DNA of 64,000 bases, taken from NCBI GenBank assembly GCA_015501585.1, contig JADNRY010000046.1, positions 1-64,000 on the forward strand, given 5' to 3'. The position numbers and the translations under genes were made by a program. A model generated the notes under the pieces. The model had not been told where the DNA came from. It made no database searches and saw only the letters and a list, made by a program, of their open reading frames with translations. The DNA comes from Rhodocollybia butyracea. Taxonomy: Eukaryota > Basidiomycota > Agaricomycetes > Agaricales > Omphalotaceae. This document shows, one piece after another, positions 45,643 through 58,925 of this stretch (position 1 is its first letter; every line of letters begins with the position of its first letter).

Positions 45643-45730
45643 AGAAGGTGGCCAAAATAATGCACGTGTTCAAGCTTCAGGCGCGTGGCGTCATTTATTG
45701 ACTCACGCGCTTTGTTTCTTTTTGACATTC
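45643..45730. promoter_or_regulatory. Short bidirectional promoter between ATP12 and MSH3
   Basis: Eighty-eight bp separate the start codons. It contains a CACGTG E-box-like hexamer-containing run (GCACGTGTT near 45662) and GCGCGTGGCG, possible sites for bHLH or MBF-type regulators, though no experiment supports this. Confidence 0.4.
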
Positions 45731-48700
45731 ATGTACAGTCCTCAGCCTAAACACCAGTCCACACTTTCCTCGTACTTTAGCCCGAATGCTACTCCCAACA
45801 GGGCGAAAAGATCCAGTAGTGTTGTCGATCTGACCGAAGACTCGACAGATGACGAACAGCCATCTAAGAAGAAGCAGAGAGGTTCCTCTACATTTCTTGA
45901 TATTTCTCCATCTTCCAAATTCAAATCTAGTACCAAATTAGGCTCTAGTCGAGCAGAAAACTGGTCAAACAACTCACTTTCTACCTCTACAGCTGAAGCT
46001 GGCACCTCCAGTTCCGAGTCGAAGACTCGATCGAAGCGTACAGAGGCTTTGAAGAATAAACTTTTACGCGAGAGGGAGTCGTCGTTTTTTATGCGAGAGC
46101 ATTCGTCCTCAAAGTTGAATTATGAACAGAACAAGATTATCGAAGATGACTCAAACTCAGACCGGGAGACAATAGGTCCCTCTTCGAGTAAGGCTGTGGG
46201 CAGGAAGAAGAAAACTTCGGTCTCAGATTCAGAGCATTATTTCTGGGATAAATCTGCGACCTCTTCGAGTAGAGCTGCAAAGGGGAAGAAAACCTCTCCG
46301 GCCAAATCCAGAACGAAACGGATTGAAGAGCTTGGCCCAAGCGGCGAACCCTGGACACCTCTTGAGAAACAGGTAGTCTTACGCCTCTCCCTTTTGTTCA
46401 CGTCTCTTACATGTCTTTCTTTCATCATAGGTGCTCCAGCTCAGAAAAGAAAATCCTGGCACGCTTTTGATGGTCGAAGTTGGATACAAATACAAATTCT
46501 TTGATGAAGATGCTAAGGTATATCTTTCTTATATCCTGCTTCCTTTTTTGATCATCTCAGCTTTGTTCTGTAGGTCGCTGCAACTGTGTTAGGGATGGTG
46601 GCCTTCCAAGATAGAAACTTTACCGTCGCTTCTATCCCTGTGGACCGTCGCGACGTCCACCTCAAGAAGTATGTCTCCCAATCTCAGAGATAAACTCCAT
46701 ACTAATACCATCCAGCCTTTTGTCCCGAGGGTACCGTGTAGGAATCGTCAATCAGATTGAGACTGCCGCACTCAAGAAGGTCGGTGACAACCGAAACCAA
46801 CCTTTCGAACGGAAACTCGTTCATCTGTATACTGCTGCCACGTATGTCCAGATTCACGTCTTTCCAGCTTATTTCACCTTTCTCCAGATACGTCGACACC
46901 ATAGACTCTGTTGATATGCTGGAAAGTGCCTCCCCAGCTCCATTTCTGTGCATAGTGGAAGATAAGAAAGGCAGCAAGGAGACGGAAGTGAACGTCGCCT
47001 TGATTAGCGTTTGTCCCAGTACTGGTGATGTCGTGTATGACGAGTTCGAAGATTCGTTGATGAGGCTTGAGCTCGAAGTAGGACAAGTCATTTTCCTCAA
47101 GTCATAGATGACAACTTTCTCTTCAGACGAGGTTAGCGCATCTCAAACCGGTTGAGCTGCTATGCTCGAGCGATGGGCTAACAAGACCTACTGAGAAACT
47201 ACTGCGTGAACTGACAAGGTAGGTTCTCTACCAAAACTCTTATGTTCTTCTCGTCATATCCCTTTAGTAGTTCATCGTCTACTGGCCCCGACAGAGTTCG
47301 AATGGAATGCATTCCAAAACTCATGTCCTACACACAAGCCTTTTCATTTCTTACCAGTTTTTATGTAGACAAGCGAAGCTCAGCCCGAGCGTCAGAACAT
47401 CTCAAATCAGGTCTGTTCCTTCTATAATCGTTCGATTTTTCACTAAGGTTGCTTTAGGTAAAGTGATGGTGTCTATCACTGACTTTTCCTCTCAGCTTGT
47501 CATAGCCCTTGCTCACATTGTGCAACATCTGTCAACTTATAACGTTGCCGATGTACTTTCCGAAACCCAGTTTTTCACGAAGTTCAGTAATAGGTCCCAC
47601 ATGGTTCTTGCTGCTAATACGCTGCGGAACTTGGAGATATTTGAAAACGAGACAGACCATACTGTGCATGGCTCGCTCCTCTGGGTTCTGGACCATACGA
47701 AGACCAAGTTTGGTTCAAGGCTGATGAAAAATTGGGTTGGGCATCCTTTGACAGACAAAAGGTGGGTATGCTCGCTGTGTGGGCGTTATGGATAGCTGAT
47801 TATTGCATATAGGGTTCTCCAGGAAAGGGTTGATGCAGTGGAAGAGATCATCACTAGTTCTTCTGACAAGCTTGTCACCCTCCGTCAAACATTGAAGAAT
47901 TTACCCGATCTTGCACGGGGACTGTGCAGAATACAATATGGCCAAGTGATAGGATCTTAATTTTATACTTGTTCAACTGCTGATATGTATGTTTTTCGCT
48001 TTCTAGTGCAAACCGCAAGAGCTCGCAATTCTACTATCAGCTTTTAAGAAGGTTGCCTTTGCATTTGAACCAATGGAAGATCCTTCCGGAGTGGGATTCG
48101 ATTCCCCGCTCTTGAACAAAATCATATTCGCTCTTCCTTCTTTGCGAAGCTTAGTAAACGAGCTTATGCAGACAATCTGTCTGAAACGTGCAGCCGAAGG
48201 AGCCAAAGATGAGCTATGGTTGGATAAAGAGAAGTATCCTAATATCGAAGAAACAAGAATGGTGAGGCTTTTGTTTTCCATCTCAAGGTTTCATTAAGGT
48301 TCTCACTATATGTTAGGGCTTACTTTCAGTAGAGGTAGAGCTTCAAGAGATGCTGAAGTCCAGTCAGTCATTCTCCCAACTAACCAGAATATTTATAACC
48401 GTAAATAGTTCGGAAGATCCTCAAACGTCCTTCACTCAAATATGAAACTGTTGCCGGCGAAGAAGTAAGAGTGGAACATTTTTGCATGAACTACAATGGT
48501 CTAACTTCAACTCAAGTACTTGGTCGAGGTTGAGAAGAGCGCTCGAATGGATATCCCCGTTTCGTGGACTTTGATATCGGCGTGCGTCTTTCCGGAAAGA
48601 CAGTCAATCAACTACTCATAAGTGCCTTAGAAACAAAACCAAAGCAAGATATCGGCCAACAGATGTACAGAAAAAGTTGGAGGAGCGGTTTCGTTGGCAA

Positions 48701-50081
48701 GAGACCCTCGACGTTCGTTCGTATGCGTGATCTCCCTCGCCTCTAATAATATTTTACGTGTAGATTGAGGCGGGTCGTGCATATACTTCATTTCTGCACG
48801 AAATCTCGCAGAAACATTACGGTCCCATGCGGAACGCAACCAACAGGCTTGCTGAAGCAGATTGTTTAACCAGCTTAGCTCATGTAGGCTTACAAGTGAG
48901 CTCACTCTGGATGCGAATCTACGTTCCGTTTATGCCTCACCAGTCTAGCCCAAGCTACACCCGACCAAGGTTCAGTGACAGGGATGAACTGGAAATTGTT
49001 GATGGTCGCCATCCGATGATTGAACTCTTGCTCTCTGATCCATTCATCCCGAATACAGTTCGAATGGGTAGCTTTGGGGAAACGAGAAGTAAAATTGTGA
49101 CTGGGCCTAATATGGGAGGGTGAGTTTCAGATCGCGGATTTTCTGTGGACAATTTTTCCATTATCGGTCATAGGAAGAGCTCTTCTGTTCGAATGGTCGC
49201 GCTTATAGCAATCATGTCCCAAATCGGGAGTTATGTCCCTGCGGCCTCGGTTAAATTGGGGATGTTAGACTCCGTTCTCACTCGGATGGGAGGTATGTTT
49301 AAAGCCCGTTGTAATTCGTGTTCAAGATTAAATTCGTGATGCGTAGCCTGGGATGACTTGATGCAAGGCCGCTCAACTTTCATGGTGGAAATGTCAGAAA
49401 CCAGTGAAATCCTCCAAACTTCCACGGATAAAAGCCTCGTCGTTCTAGATGAATTGGGACGGGGAACTTCAACTTTTGATGGGGTGTGTTTCTTCTGCTT
49501 TGTCCGGACTGTGAAACGCAAAGCCAGTTGTTGATTAATGAATATAGATGGCCATCGCTCATGCAGTCCTGCAGCATCTGGTGCAGTCGACGCGGTGCAA
49601 AACTCTATTCATCACACATTACCCATTAGTAGCTGGTGAAATTGAAAAGCAATATCCAGACAGAATTCAGAACCTGCACATGGGCTACACCGCAGAAGAC
49701 AGAATTGATGGCACGAGGGATATCACATTTCTATATCGTCTCACCAAAGGACTCGCTTCTGGTGTGTTTCCATTATTAATTTTGACGGCATCGCCTAAGC
49801 AGAAATAAACAGACTCCTTTGGAGTTGAGTGTGGGAGACTAGCAGGGTTGCCCGAAGAAATACTGTATGCCGCTTCGCATAAATCTTCCAGGATGCAGAA
49901 AGAGGTTGAAGACCGTATCGCTCGAAACAGGTAAGGGTAGTCTGATCCGTCACAATTCTATTCCGATGCCTTTACCTCTAGAGCATTGAACACCGTCAAA
50001 CTCATTAAGGAGTTGAAGAATGGTTGTTCATCCCAACAACTGCTCTCAAGAATGAGAAAACTTGCAGATTCTATACCGTAA
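45731..50081 (+). CDS. DNA mismatch repair protein MSH3
   Basis: Msh3 pairs with Msh2 (MutS-beta) to recognise insertion-deletion loops. The start at 45731 places a PCNA-interaction box (QSTLSSYF) at residues 9-16. A long basic, Ser-rich disordered linker follows. The mismatch-binding domain starts with [18 protein letters not shown] and [16 protein letters not shown], then [17 protein letters not shown]. The connector, lever and clamp domains are spread over many exons ([52 protein letters not shown]). The ATPase includes [11 protein letters not shown] (Walker A, split by an intron at about 49122), [27 protein letters not shown] (Walker B) and FITHYP. The helix-turn-helix end reads [15 protein letters not shown] and stops after ADSIP. 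The protein is complete. Confidence 0.93.
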
Positions 50082-50686
50082 GTAAATGTACGTACGTAGA
50101 TATATGCGATGTTCTGAAGCAAAAAGACCCGAGCAAATGATGACTTGATGAAAAAAGGAGGAAGCGTAAATCTCAAATTCGATATTGGAGACTTTCACTG
50201 CTTTCAGCGCTCAGTTGTTGGCGGGACTCAAAATGGAATGTCTCTGTTCCCAACCCCTCTTTGCACGCCATACAATAACACTCGACAGCTACAATGAACC
50301 CGCTCTCCGAAGGATCCTCTCGAGCGGAAAGTTGTAGGTAGTGGTTTGAAGAAATTAACCCAGGCGAATATACAGAAATATAATAGAAAACAAAAGGTCG
50401 CAGAAATACAAGGAGTCATATAATTACTTTTCCTAGACTGCGCAAATAAATCCCCTCTAGTAACAGCACACCCTACGCTGAATGAGCCTGGTGTTGCGCC
50501 ATCTTGCCATCCTGTCCACAGTTTTTGGTATCATTCCCGAGTACTATCCTGTACTATCTGGGATACGTATGGTGCCTAATTAGCAGGTGCCTGAAAGGTT
50601 GACATCAATCCAATTCGAGGTGGATCATACGATGGATGGGTAGTATTGCCGTAGTAGAAGGAGGCAAGGACGCTAAAACGGTAAAG
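50082..50686. other. Convergent intergenic region, no gene seen
   Basis: MSH3 and the aspartic protease gene both end toward this segment. It carries no recognisable coding sequence and must contain both 3' untranslated regions. Confidence 0.45.
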
Positions 50687-52748
50687 TTAGAATGAAACAC
50701 TTTGATGATTATCCATCCGAGCCTTGAACCTTTTTAGAAATGGATCCCCCAAACTCCAGCTGTATAAATAACCTCCTCCTCCATGCCTTCCTCGAGTAGG
50801 CGCATCCGTAGGCGCGATGTTCAAGTAGCAGTGTCCTTCATCCTCGTTTAACCAAATCATATCCCTCCAAGCGACAGGAAATAATCTCCCTTCAATTTGA
50901 AAGGCTAGAGAGTGACCAATTGAGCAGGAGATGGGTGTCGATCCTTCCTTCTCCCTCCTGGTTTCAATTCCATCTTCCCGGAGAAGATTCTTGATATAAT
51001 GTATCACGTCAGCAGGACCACGAATGCGCGAGTTTCCCTTCACAAGTAGAAAATTCAATCAGCTATTAACGCAAGGGAGAACGTGAAGACCTACTGTGTC
51101 AATCAAACCCGTTACCCCAATTCCGGGATCAACAAGCGTTGACCTCGGCAACTTTCTCCCGTCGAGAAACACGTCGTCAATGAAGATCTCCCAGGTTATC
51201 GGGTATACCTATTAGAATGTATGACAAAATGGAGAAGAACAAGCATTTGATACGCACCTCATGTTCCGCACCCCGCCCTCCCTTCACCCCACCATCTTCT
51301 ACTCCATACCTCCGTACCTCCGCCCAGGAAAGATTTTGGTCCCTAACGCCCGGCGGGAGACCCCCAATGGTCAAGACACCCGTGTGCCTGTCGTGTTCAC
51401 CTGTACCAGCATCATATCCTCGGCCATCAGTGTCCATGTTAGTCTCCCTTTGCAGGCTAACGCTGAACATGGGCCTCAGCGTCGCGGTCTGTTTCTTCTT
51501 TGTATCACTAGAACAAGCCTTTGCCAAGGCTTGCTTTGACTTAACCAGGCGCGATTTCGTAGTATCTGTAACAAGTCTCCACACTGGCGGCCCAGAAATA
51601 CTGAAGGTAGATAAGAGGAGCGGAGTCCACGAGGAGGAGGAGGATAGAGATGAGTCACGTCTGGGCAATCCGCTCGACTGTTGATCCTCTGTGCCGGAGT
51701 CCATCCTAGGATCTGAAGCTGAGCGATTGAACGGAACATCAGTAAACTTGGATAAGTCTGGGAACGTCCTGCGATTTAGACTGTAGGACATCCTAGATGC
51801 CATTGCTATATTTCTTCCTCCTTTCCGCTGGCTTTGTTTTCCGTAGTTGCCCTCAGCAGGAGGATCGGTCGGGTCATGATACCCTTTGCGCGTGACAGAG
51901 TTGAGTTCGGGGTGATCCTTCTCGAATACTTCGAGGGAAAGAGCACTATCCACGATGCGATTAGACAAGGCAGAAAGTAAAGTTTGATGCTCGCCTATTG
52001 AGAGGAAATCCCAATCCTAGTATCCCTACACATCCCGTATCAAGTACACTCGTGTTCGTGTCATTGATAGCGGCGAAATACTGTGTCGTAAACATAGGCA
52101 TCATGGTGGGTCCCTTACTGTCGCTTTTTGAATGAGCAGGAATAACGCTTGTATTGACGACGATACTGATACTGTCCGTTCCTACCACGCCGAAAGCATG
52201 AGTCCCAGTGATTGAATCTCCGTAAAAGAGCGTTGCGGGCAAAGATGTAGAATGGAAACCACTTGAACAATTGGTGTTGAAGGACGTGTCAGATTCTGGT
52301 TGTGGATACAAATGCATTCCCGTCTCGCCATGGACTTTCGTACAAGCACTAGATGTGCAGGTGTTGGCGATAATCCAAAGGTCAGAAGAGCCGGTGTCTA
52401 CCACCACACGGAGTTCTGTTCCACCAATATTGATCATGATACTGTATGTTCTGGGGATAACTTGTTAGAACAGTCCCAACATACGGCGAGAGATTTCTTA
52501 CACATCCATAAAATCACCCAGTTTCACAGGGACTCCAGTTTCCTGTGTGTGAAGATCTTGCCTTCGAGAAGCCTGTCCGTCGAACCCACGCGATAGATAG
52601 GAAAATGTAAACCAGATGAATCGCCGCTGAGATTGAAGAGATTCATGTCATGTTTGTCGTTTTGGAATTCGCCAGCAGTCACAGAAAGACCATCGAACAG
52701 AGTGAACACAAGAGCGAGAACGAAGGAGATGAATCCTTGACTGTGCAT
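50687..52748 (-). CDS. Secreted pepsin-type aspartic protease
   Basis: A1 aspartic proteases use two DTG/DSG catalytic motifs. The start at 52748 gives a signal peptide (MHSQGFISFVLALVFTLFDG). Then come MINIGGTELRVVVDTGSSDL (first active site), WIIANTCTSSACT, LFYGDSITGTHAFGVVGTD with the flap region, and GCVGILGLGFPLN. An unusual Ser/Arg/Lys-rich insertion of about 120 residues (near 51480-51850) precedes GVLTIGGLPPGV. The second active site is LIDT|GNSRI, with the intron (about 51058-51100) falling between Thr and Gly. The C terminus is YLYSWSLGDPFLKRFKA, typical of the family. The catalytic Asp residues are both present. The metallophosphoesterase gene starts 185 bp away on the other strand. 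Confidence 0.86.
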
Positions 52749-52933
52749 CTTCAGAACCCTCCTTCTAAGTTGGCGGACCCTAATTGAGTCGTATGTAATT
52801 CGATCGCAAACTTGCAATTTTTGATCATTATGTAGCCATATTTTAGCTGTACTCCTGCGGTTCTGGTTGTGTTTTGGTCTGCTTTGTTGTGATTGATGAA
52901 GCGAGTTACTGAGAGCATTAAGCGCCCGTTGCT

Positions 52934-54414
52934 ATGCTTAACTTGTATCGAAAGTACTCTCCATTTCGACGTCAGAAGCGTTCAAATTCTGAAGCAACCT
53001 CCCCGCCTCCTCCCTTGCCTATTTCTACCACGGATAATGACTTTGATTTTGACTTTGGGTCCGAAAACAACTCAGAGGTCTACGGTAACGAAACGCTAAC
53101 CTCGTCAGACAACAAAGAAGTGGTTTATGTCGAATATGATGATCCATTGGCTCTTCCGCCGACATCGCCTTCATATACGCGATTTGTATGTATTAGCGAT
53201 ACACACACAAGGTCATTTCCGGTCCCAGATGGTGACGTCCTACTTCATAGTGGAGACTTGACAGACACCGGGACTGTGGAAGAATTTGACATGACAATGG
53301 AGTGGATTCGAAAATTGCCACACAAAGTCAAAATGTACGCGTCTAGAACTCGAGGAACTGAGTCGACTTGCCTACACTGTATCCAAGAATCATCGCAGGA
53401 AATCATGACTTACCTCTCCACACCAAGTGGTTCAAGAAAAACCATTACAGGTGGCGCGACAAAGATCACTCTCTTAAAAATGTAAATCTCGTTCATCTTC
53501 TGGCTTAATCTAAATAACATTCATTGGCACCTAGGAACTTGCCCAAATTTTAAAACTCCTCAAGGGACCGGCAGCACGCGCCGCAAACGTTATATACCTT
53601 CAAAATGAAAAGTATTCTTTCAAGGTTAAAGGAAATGGTAGGACATGGTCCGTATATGGGTCTCCTGTAAGTATTGCATGTGAAATCGATGATATAGATG
53701 ATCCCACTTTGATTCTAGTGGACCCCGGCATTCTTCAGTGGTGGGGCATTTGGTTACACACCAAGAGAGGCGCCCGGTAACTCACATAACGTCTCAAACC
53801 AATAGCTTATACCACTTCTAGCATTAATCTCTAAATTTCCAAAAACTGACATACTGTAGGCCCTTCTTCATTGACTTTGAATTGCAACGAACCTCCTCTT
53901 CAGACTTACCCACGGCCCTCCGCACAAAATACTCGACCGTACCACTCGCGGAGACACTCCAGGATGTCCCTCTCTGACTTCCGCTCTTGAGTCTGCTCGG
54001 CTTAGACCGAGATTACACGTTTTCGGGCATATACACGAAGCGCATGGAGCATATATCCATGAATGGGCGAGAGGGGATGTGGTTGGGAACATCCAGAACG
54101 CTCCGGATGAACCGGAGACAGAGCCTTCAGAGGCTAATGGGGGGTCTATTGAAGAGAAAGTTAAAGTGGGAGATCAAGAGGTTGGAGACGGGGAGCAGGG
54201 GCCTGCAAAGGACAGACCACTAGAGTCAAGGAACGGCCAAGGTGTCTGGGGTAGTCAACATGCACCTACTGCTGCGACGGTCTTTGCCAATGCTGCAGCC
54301 TGGCCAATGGGTTTAAGGCGCAGTAATTATCAACGCAGAAGTTGGGGAGCAGCCTCCAATCACGTCTTTGGTGGGGCTGGGTTTAGACCTGTTGTCGTTG
54401 ACTTGATGGACTAA
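52934..54414 (+). CDS. Metallophosphoesterase of the MPPED/calcineurin-like superfamily
   Basis: The start at 52934 is MLNLYRKYSPFRRQKRS, followed by a Ser/Pro-rich leader. The catalytic core reads FVCISDTHTRSFPVPDGDVL and LLHSGDLTDTGTVEEF (metal-ligand D, H, D), then after an intron IIAGNHDLPLHTKWF (GNHD motif), LTHGPPHKILD and HVFGHIHEAHGAYIHEW (GHxH motif). Five expected metal-binding motifs are in order. The C terminus adds about 100 residues of acidic/Gly-rich sequence ending VVVDLMD. Substrates in this group include cyclic nucleotides and other phosphodiesters; which one is used cannot be told. The POL5 gene ends 280 bp downstream on the other strand. Confidence 0.88.
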
Positions 54415-54693
54415 AGGAAGGGAAATGGAATTGGCATGCTGTACATAAACTACGATAATTGCTGAGACCCGAGGTAGTATTGCTACCTCTGATTTTGCAC
54501 GACTCGTGCTGAATATTCGGTACGGATGTAGAAAATTCACTACAACAATAGCAGAGGTCTCTTTCGAAACTCATTCTGTCCCAAAAGGTAAACAGTAACT
54601 TGGGCCTATGTATGGTCAGGTAACTTGTCAAGTCAGGTGCTTATAATTAGTCAAAGCAATCCAGCGCTAGAAGCTGCAAATACACGATCGACT

Positions 54694-57600
54694 TTATGCT
54701 ACCTTTTTGCGCTTGGACTTCTTTGTTTCTGAGGGTGCGCCCTCCAAAACCGAATGCGCTTTTCTTTTTGTGGGAGCTTCCTTCAGGGACACGCTCGCAA
54801 TCTGCACTACCTGTCTGCACATCTGAGCGGTAGCTTTATACCGTTCAGATGCACCTAGCATCTCTGCTGTTTTGGACCACACCGAAGAGTCCCAGGTCGT
54901 TGCAACGTGCTGCGGTGCTATACGCCGAGTCTGACGAGCAGCTAACAACACTAGTTTTAACACCTCCCTCATCTGAGCAGCGGTCAAGATCAATGACGGG
55001 TTTTCATCGCATGCTTTGGATATTACGCCAAGAAGGTCTTGACACAACGCGGCCAGGAATTGGGCAACTTCCGCTTGAGCCTAAAATCGAATTAATGATG
55101 AGGAATTTTCGAAAACATAAAAAAATTACATCGGTGGGAGGTTCTGCGAGGAGATCGTGAATCAACTGATACACTTGCAAACGCCTGTACGTGTTCACAG
55201 CTTTTTCAGGGAGCTGGAGCAACTCATTCCGAAGATCCCATGCAGCTGTCCTAGAGCGACGCAGGAATTGCTGGAAGAAAGACACATTAAGACAGGAGTT
55301 TTTTCGGGAGATGAAGTCCATGAGAGACTGTCGGTAGGCGGAGACCACATCGTCTCGCATTTGAGACCGAAGCATTACCTGGGATAGGTAGATGCAGCAA
55401 TCACTGAGGATGGTTAGGTATTCTGGCGTGCGTTCAGTTCTAGCACGACTATGGAGAGTTTCAAAGATGGCGTTCAACTCTTCGTTGGAGACAGATACAG
55501 CTACCTCTTTCGATCTGCCTATCCGGGATCGAATGATGCCCTGAGCTTTATCCGAAAGCTGCTTCTCATCAGAAGTCGTCCGAGTGACCAAATCGACCAA
55601 CGGAAGGACCAATCGGACAATGAAGGGACTTGTCGGTTGCTTTTTGATGAAAACATCTACAAGGTCGAGAACCCGGTTTTTGAAATGGGTGGCCTCTCGT
55701 TGTGCATCGACATCTGAACAGGGAAAAAGTTAGAGATGCGTGCAAGATGAGATTTATACAGACCTTTGGATGCTTTCTTCTCGTTCACCCTTGACCTGAA
55801 CACTTCAGCAAGTTGTTCGTCAATTGCCATCATCTGATCGTCATCCATAAATTCCTCTTCACTTTCCTCATCATCCTCGTTGGCTGCCTCTACTCCGTTC
55901 ACCGATAGTGCTTCCAAGATTTTCTGACGAAGCTCCTCATCGACTTCTTCCTCGTTACTATCTTCGCCCTCATCGTGATCATCGTGATCGCTCGATGAAT
56001 CACTATCGCTAAGTTGACTCATTCCCTCCTCCCCATCATCACCCTGATCGTCCATCTCTTCATCATCCGATTCTTCTGCCGTTGGGTCGCGTGTCTCGAG
56101 TTGCTGGTTAAATATTAGAAACAAAGTCACAGTTGAGTTATGTAAGTTCCTCACTGTTAGAATAAGTTCTATGGTTGTGCTCTTTACATGACCAGATATG
56201 AGCGAAAAGACTTGATTCCCGACGGTGCGCATGTAAGTCGTTGACTTTTCCATGAAGCCAATAATTGTGTCGACGATGATATCCACGGGTTCGGGCACAT
56301 CAGTATCACCATTTTCAACGGGAGCCGATGGGTGACCTTTCTTTTTGGTTTTCTCGAGGGAAAACTCGCGAACTGCAGCATCGATACATGACTGCAAGAG
56401 AGTGTCAGGCCAATATACGAAAGGCGAGCAGCAGGAAACACACCTCCATGGTTTCCCAAAGCACTAGTTCTTCTGAGCAATATTGTTGTAATAATGACGC
56501 TAGTAGAAGAAGCTGCGTCCCACTAGCCAGCTCCTCTTTGTCACCTGAGATTTCCTTCAGTTTGGAAGCAACATCTCGGACTTTTGACCTCAATGCCTCT
56601 TCTTCCTCATCTTTTTCCTGAATTAAAGAAAGGTGCTTCGAGTCTTGCTTCAAGTCTTCAATTGTAGAGAGGACTTTAGCGACCCAGAAATTGCCATCTG
56701 CGGCAACACCAGCAACTTTGACTTTCATGGTGTCTGCTGAAGAAGATATGAAACTATGTAGGAAGGCAATGAGTGGGTATAACTTACCCCCTTCGATAGT
56801 TGAAATCTGATTCGTGAGGTCGGCTACACAGCTGAGGAGTTTATCTCGGCAAGCCTGACGAAGTTCGTCAGAGAATTGTGGCTTGGGCACTTGTTGAACC
56901 TAGTTCAATCGTCAGGATGGAGGAAAAGGAGTCAACAAATAACATACACCAATATACTGGCTCTTTTCCGACTTTTTCTTGACAACGAAAAATCCGTTCA
57001 CAACGAACCAGTCCAAGACGAATTTTACCCATTGATCTGTTTTAGATATAGAACCGTTGCGAATCAAAGCAGCAAGTTGATCGATAATCCATCGCCTCCT
57101 AGCATTGATAACTTCCACTTCGACACTATGAGGATAATTAAGGATTCACTCCAGAATGGCAGATTGATTCGGACACTTACTCGCCGTCGTTTACCTGATT
57201 TAGGAGATAGTCGATATACTGCTTGATATCGTTCGCATCCAGAACCGATAACATCGACTCGACAGTTTTAGTTTTCGTAATTTTGTCAAATTGTTGAGAA
57301 CCATGGACCCCCGTAAGTTGAAGGATGAGGGCGAGACCAAATTTGGGATTTTTCTCCACAAAAGTTCGAATTTCAGAGGCCTATTCAATCGCTGTTAGCG
57401 TAGTGCACCAAATAATTAAAGGCCTATCCTTACTGTTTGCTTAGCGGCCTTGTGCAGGTAGCGATCCTGTTTGGATAAATGATTTATCCAAGTTCTCATG
57501 AAGTTTTTGGTGAAAAGCATGGGCATATTTTCGGAGACGCGGGGTAAGGCTTTTTGGAACACCTGGAAACCCCAGTATTTTCGTTCCGGAGACGCGTTGG

Positions 57601-58740
57601 AGGAGAACAACGATTCTAGTGACACAAGTAAGGATGACTTTTTGATAAATGACGGCGCTGCACGTTACCATCTACGACGATCCGGAAAAATTCAGGAAAG
57701 TTGTTTTGTGACGGGTCTGATGCGTTTAACAATCGGTCCAGCATGACATCCCACACAAAGTGAAGCTGAGCTTTCCACCCCCCAGCTGCCGCTGTTTTTA
57801 TTCCTTCCCCGCCATCGTTATTCGAGTCCTGTCATTAATGAGCAAACTATCCTAAACATTTGGGATCTCTGCACACCTTCAAAATCAGAGCAACAGTTTG
57901 AAGGTTCGTGTTACTGAGCAAATCGGGATTTTTGAAGGTGGGTGAAACCAAAGTGCGCCAATTCAATCCCTCAAACGAGTTATGTAGCTTGAGAGTCAAA
58001 GCAATCTTTTCCGGAGACCAGACCTTGTTTTCAACAAGCAAGTGCTGAACAGTAGCGTTTACAGCTTCCGCCTTCCATGTAACTTCTGCGGCTCTTAGGC
58101 TATCGACTGCCAAACCTATCGTCCACCAAGCACTCTCTCTCAACCATGTCTTTTTCTCACCCAACACTAGTAATTCAGTCAGGATCTGTTCATAGCCGGC
58201 GAGCGAAGAAGCTGAAGTAGCAGAAGATTGAGAGGTGGGCAGCGGTTTGGTTCGGACGAGCAAGCCGGACTGTATTATTGCGGTCATACCGAACAACCGA
58301 GCAAATAACACGTCCCGTTCCTCTTGACCAGTCATTGAGCCTTGAGATTTTGTAGCATCCATTATGAGCGCAAATACTTGAGAAGATGTCACGGTGTCTA
58401 GACGAGATAATAGCTGAAAATAGTCCATTGAAATTTGCACATACTGATCTGAAGGTAAACTCACCTCCGTTAAAGCAACTGAGAATCCCAATCTACTGCT
58501 TTCCCGAGGACTTGCTAGTCCTCGTATGAGACGCCTGACGGAGTAGGACACGTCCTGGGCATTCAAAGCCTCCAAATCATCAGGCTTTTCATCGCTTCCG
58601 TCGTCTTCTTCGCTGGGACTGGAAGCTTCAAAATGCGCTTGAAAATGTTCCAACGATGATATGAGTTTCACAGAAGCATCTATGCGGTCCTTTTTGGAGG
58701 AAGAAGAAAGGTGCCAGAACAAAGGTAGAGTCGTAGTCAT
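54694..58740 (-). CDS. POL5/MYBBP1A-like nucleolar protein
   Basis: Pol5 (DNA polymerase phi by name) is a HEAT-repeat-like protein needed for ribosome biogenesis and rDNA transcription. The start is MTTTLPLFWHLSSSSKKDRI (family FWDLASLDKKKR). Then come AQDVSYSVRRLIRGLASPRE and SSRLGFSVALTEVSL, a hallmark of the N terminus, followed by helical repeats through FEGLNWRTLVSPTFKNPDLL. A central acidic run (EESDDEEMDDQGDDGEEG, near 56030-56090) and DDDQMMAIDEQLAEVFRSRV are diagnostic. The C terminus is basic (SETKKSKRKKVA), a nucleolar signal. Roughly ten introns occur. All family parts are seen. Confidence 0.9.
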
Positions 58741-58925
58741 AAAAGCGAAAAGAAAGCCGAAAAGGCTGACCAATCCTTGCTTTCGGAATTAGGCGCCCAA
58801 GCGCGTCCAAGCAAAACTACCTAATCGTGTTACAACTGGAGTTACATATGTACTGTTAATGTCGCAGCATTTACGAATTAGCGGTGTTTATAGTACCGGT
58901 GAAAAGTTCTGAAAACGAGCGTCCT

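Noticed and set aside
45698..45730. N-terminal extension of MSH3 from a TTG codon
   Set aside because: No ATG supports it; the first ATG (45731) directly precedes the PCNA-interaction box.
52893..53099. Alternative start for the phosphoesterase frame at 52893
   Set aside because: It is in another frame; the conserved core belongs to the frame starting at 52934.
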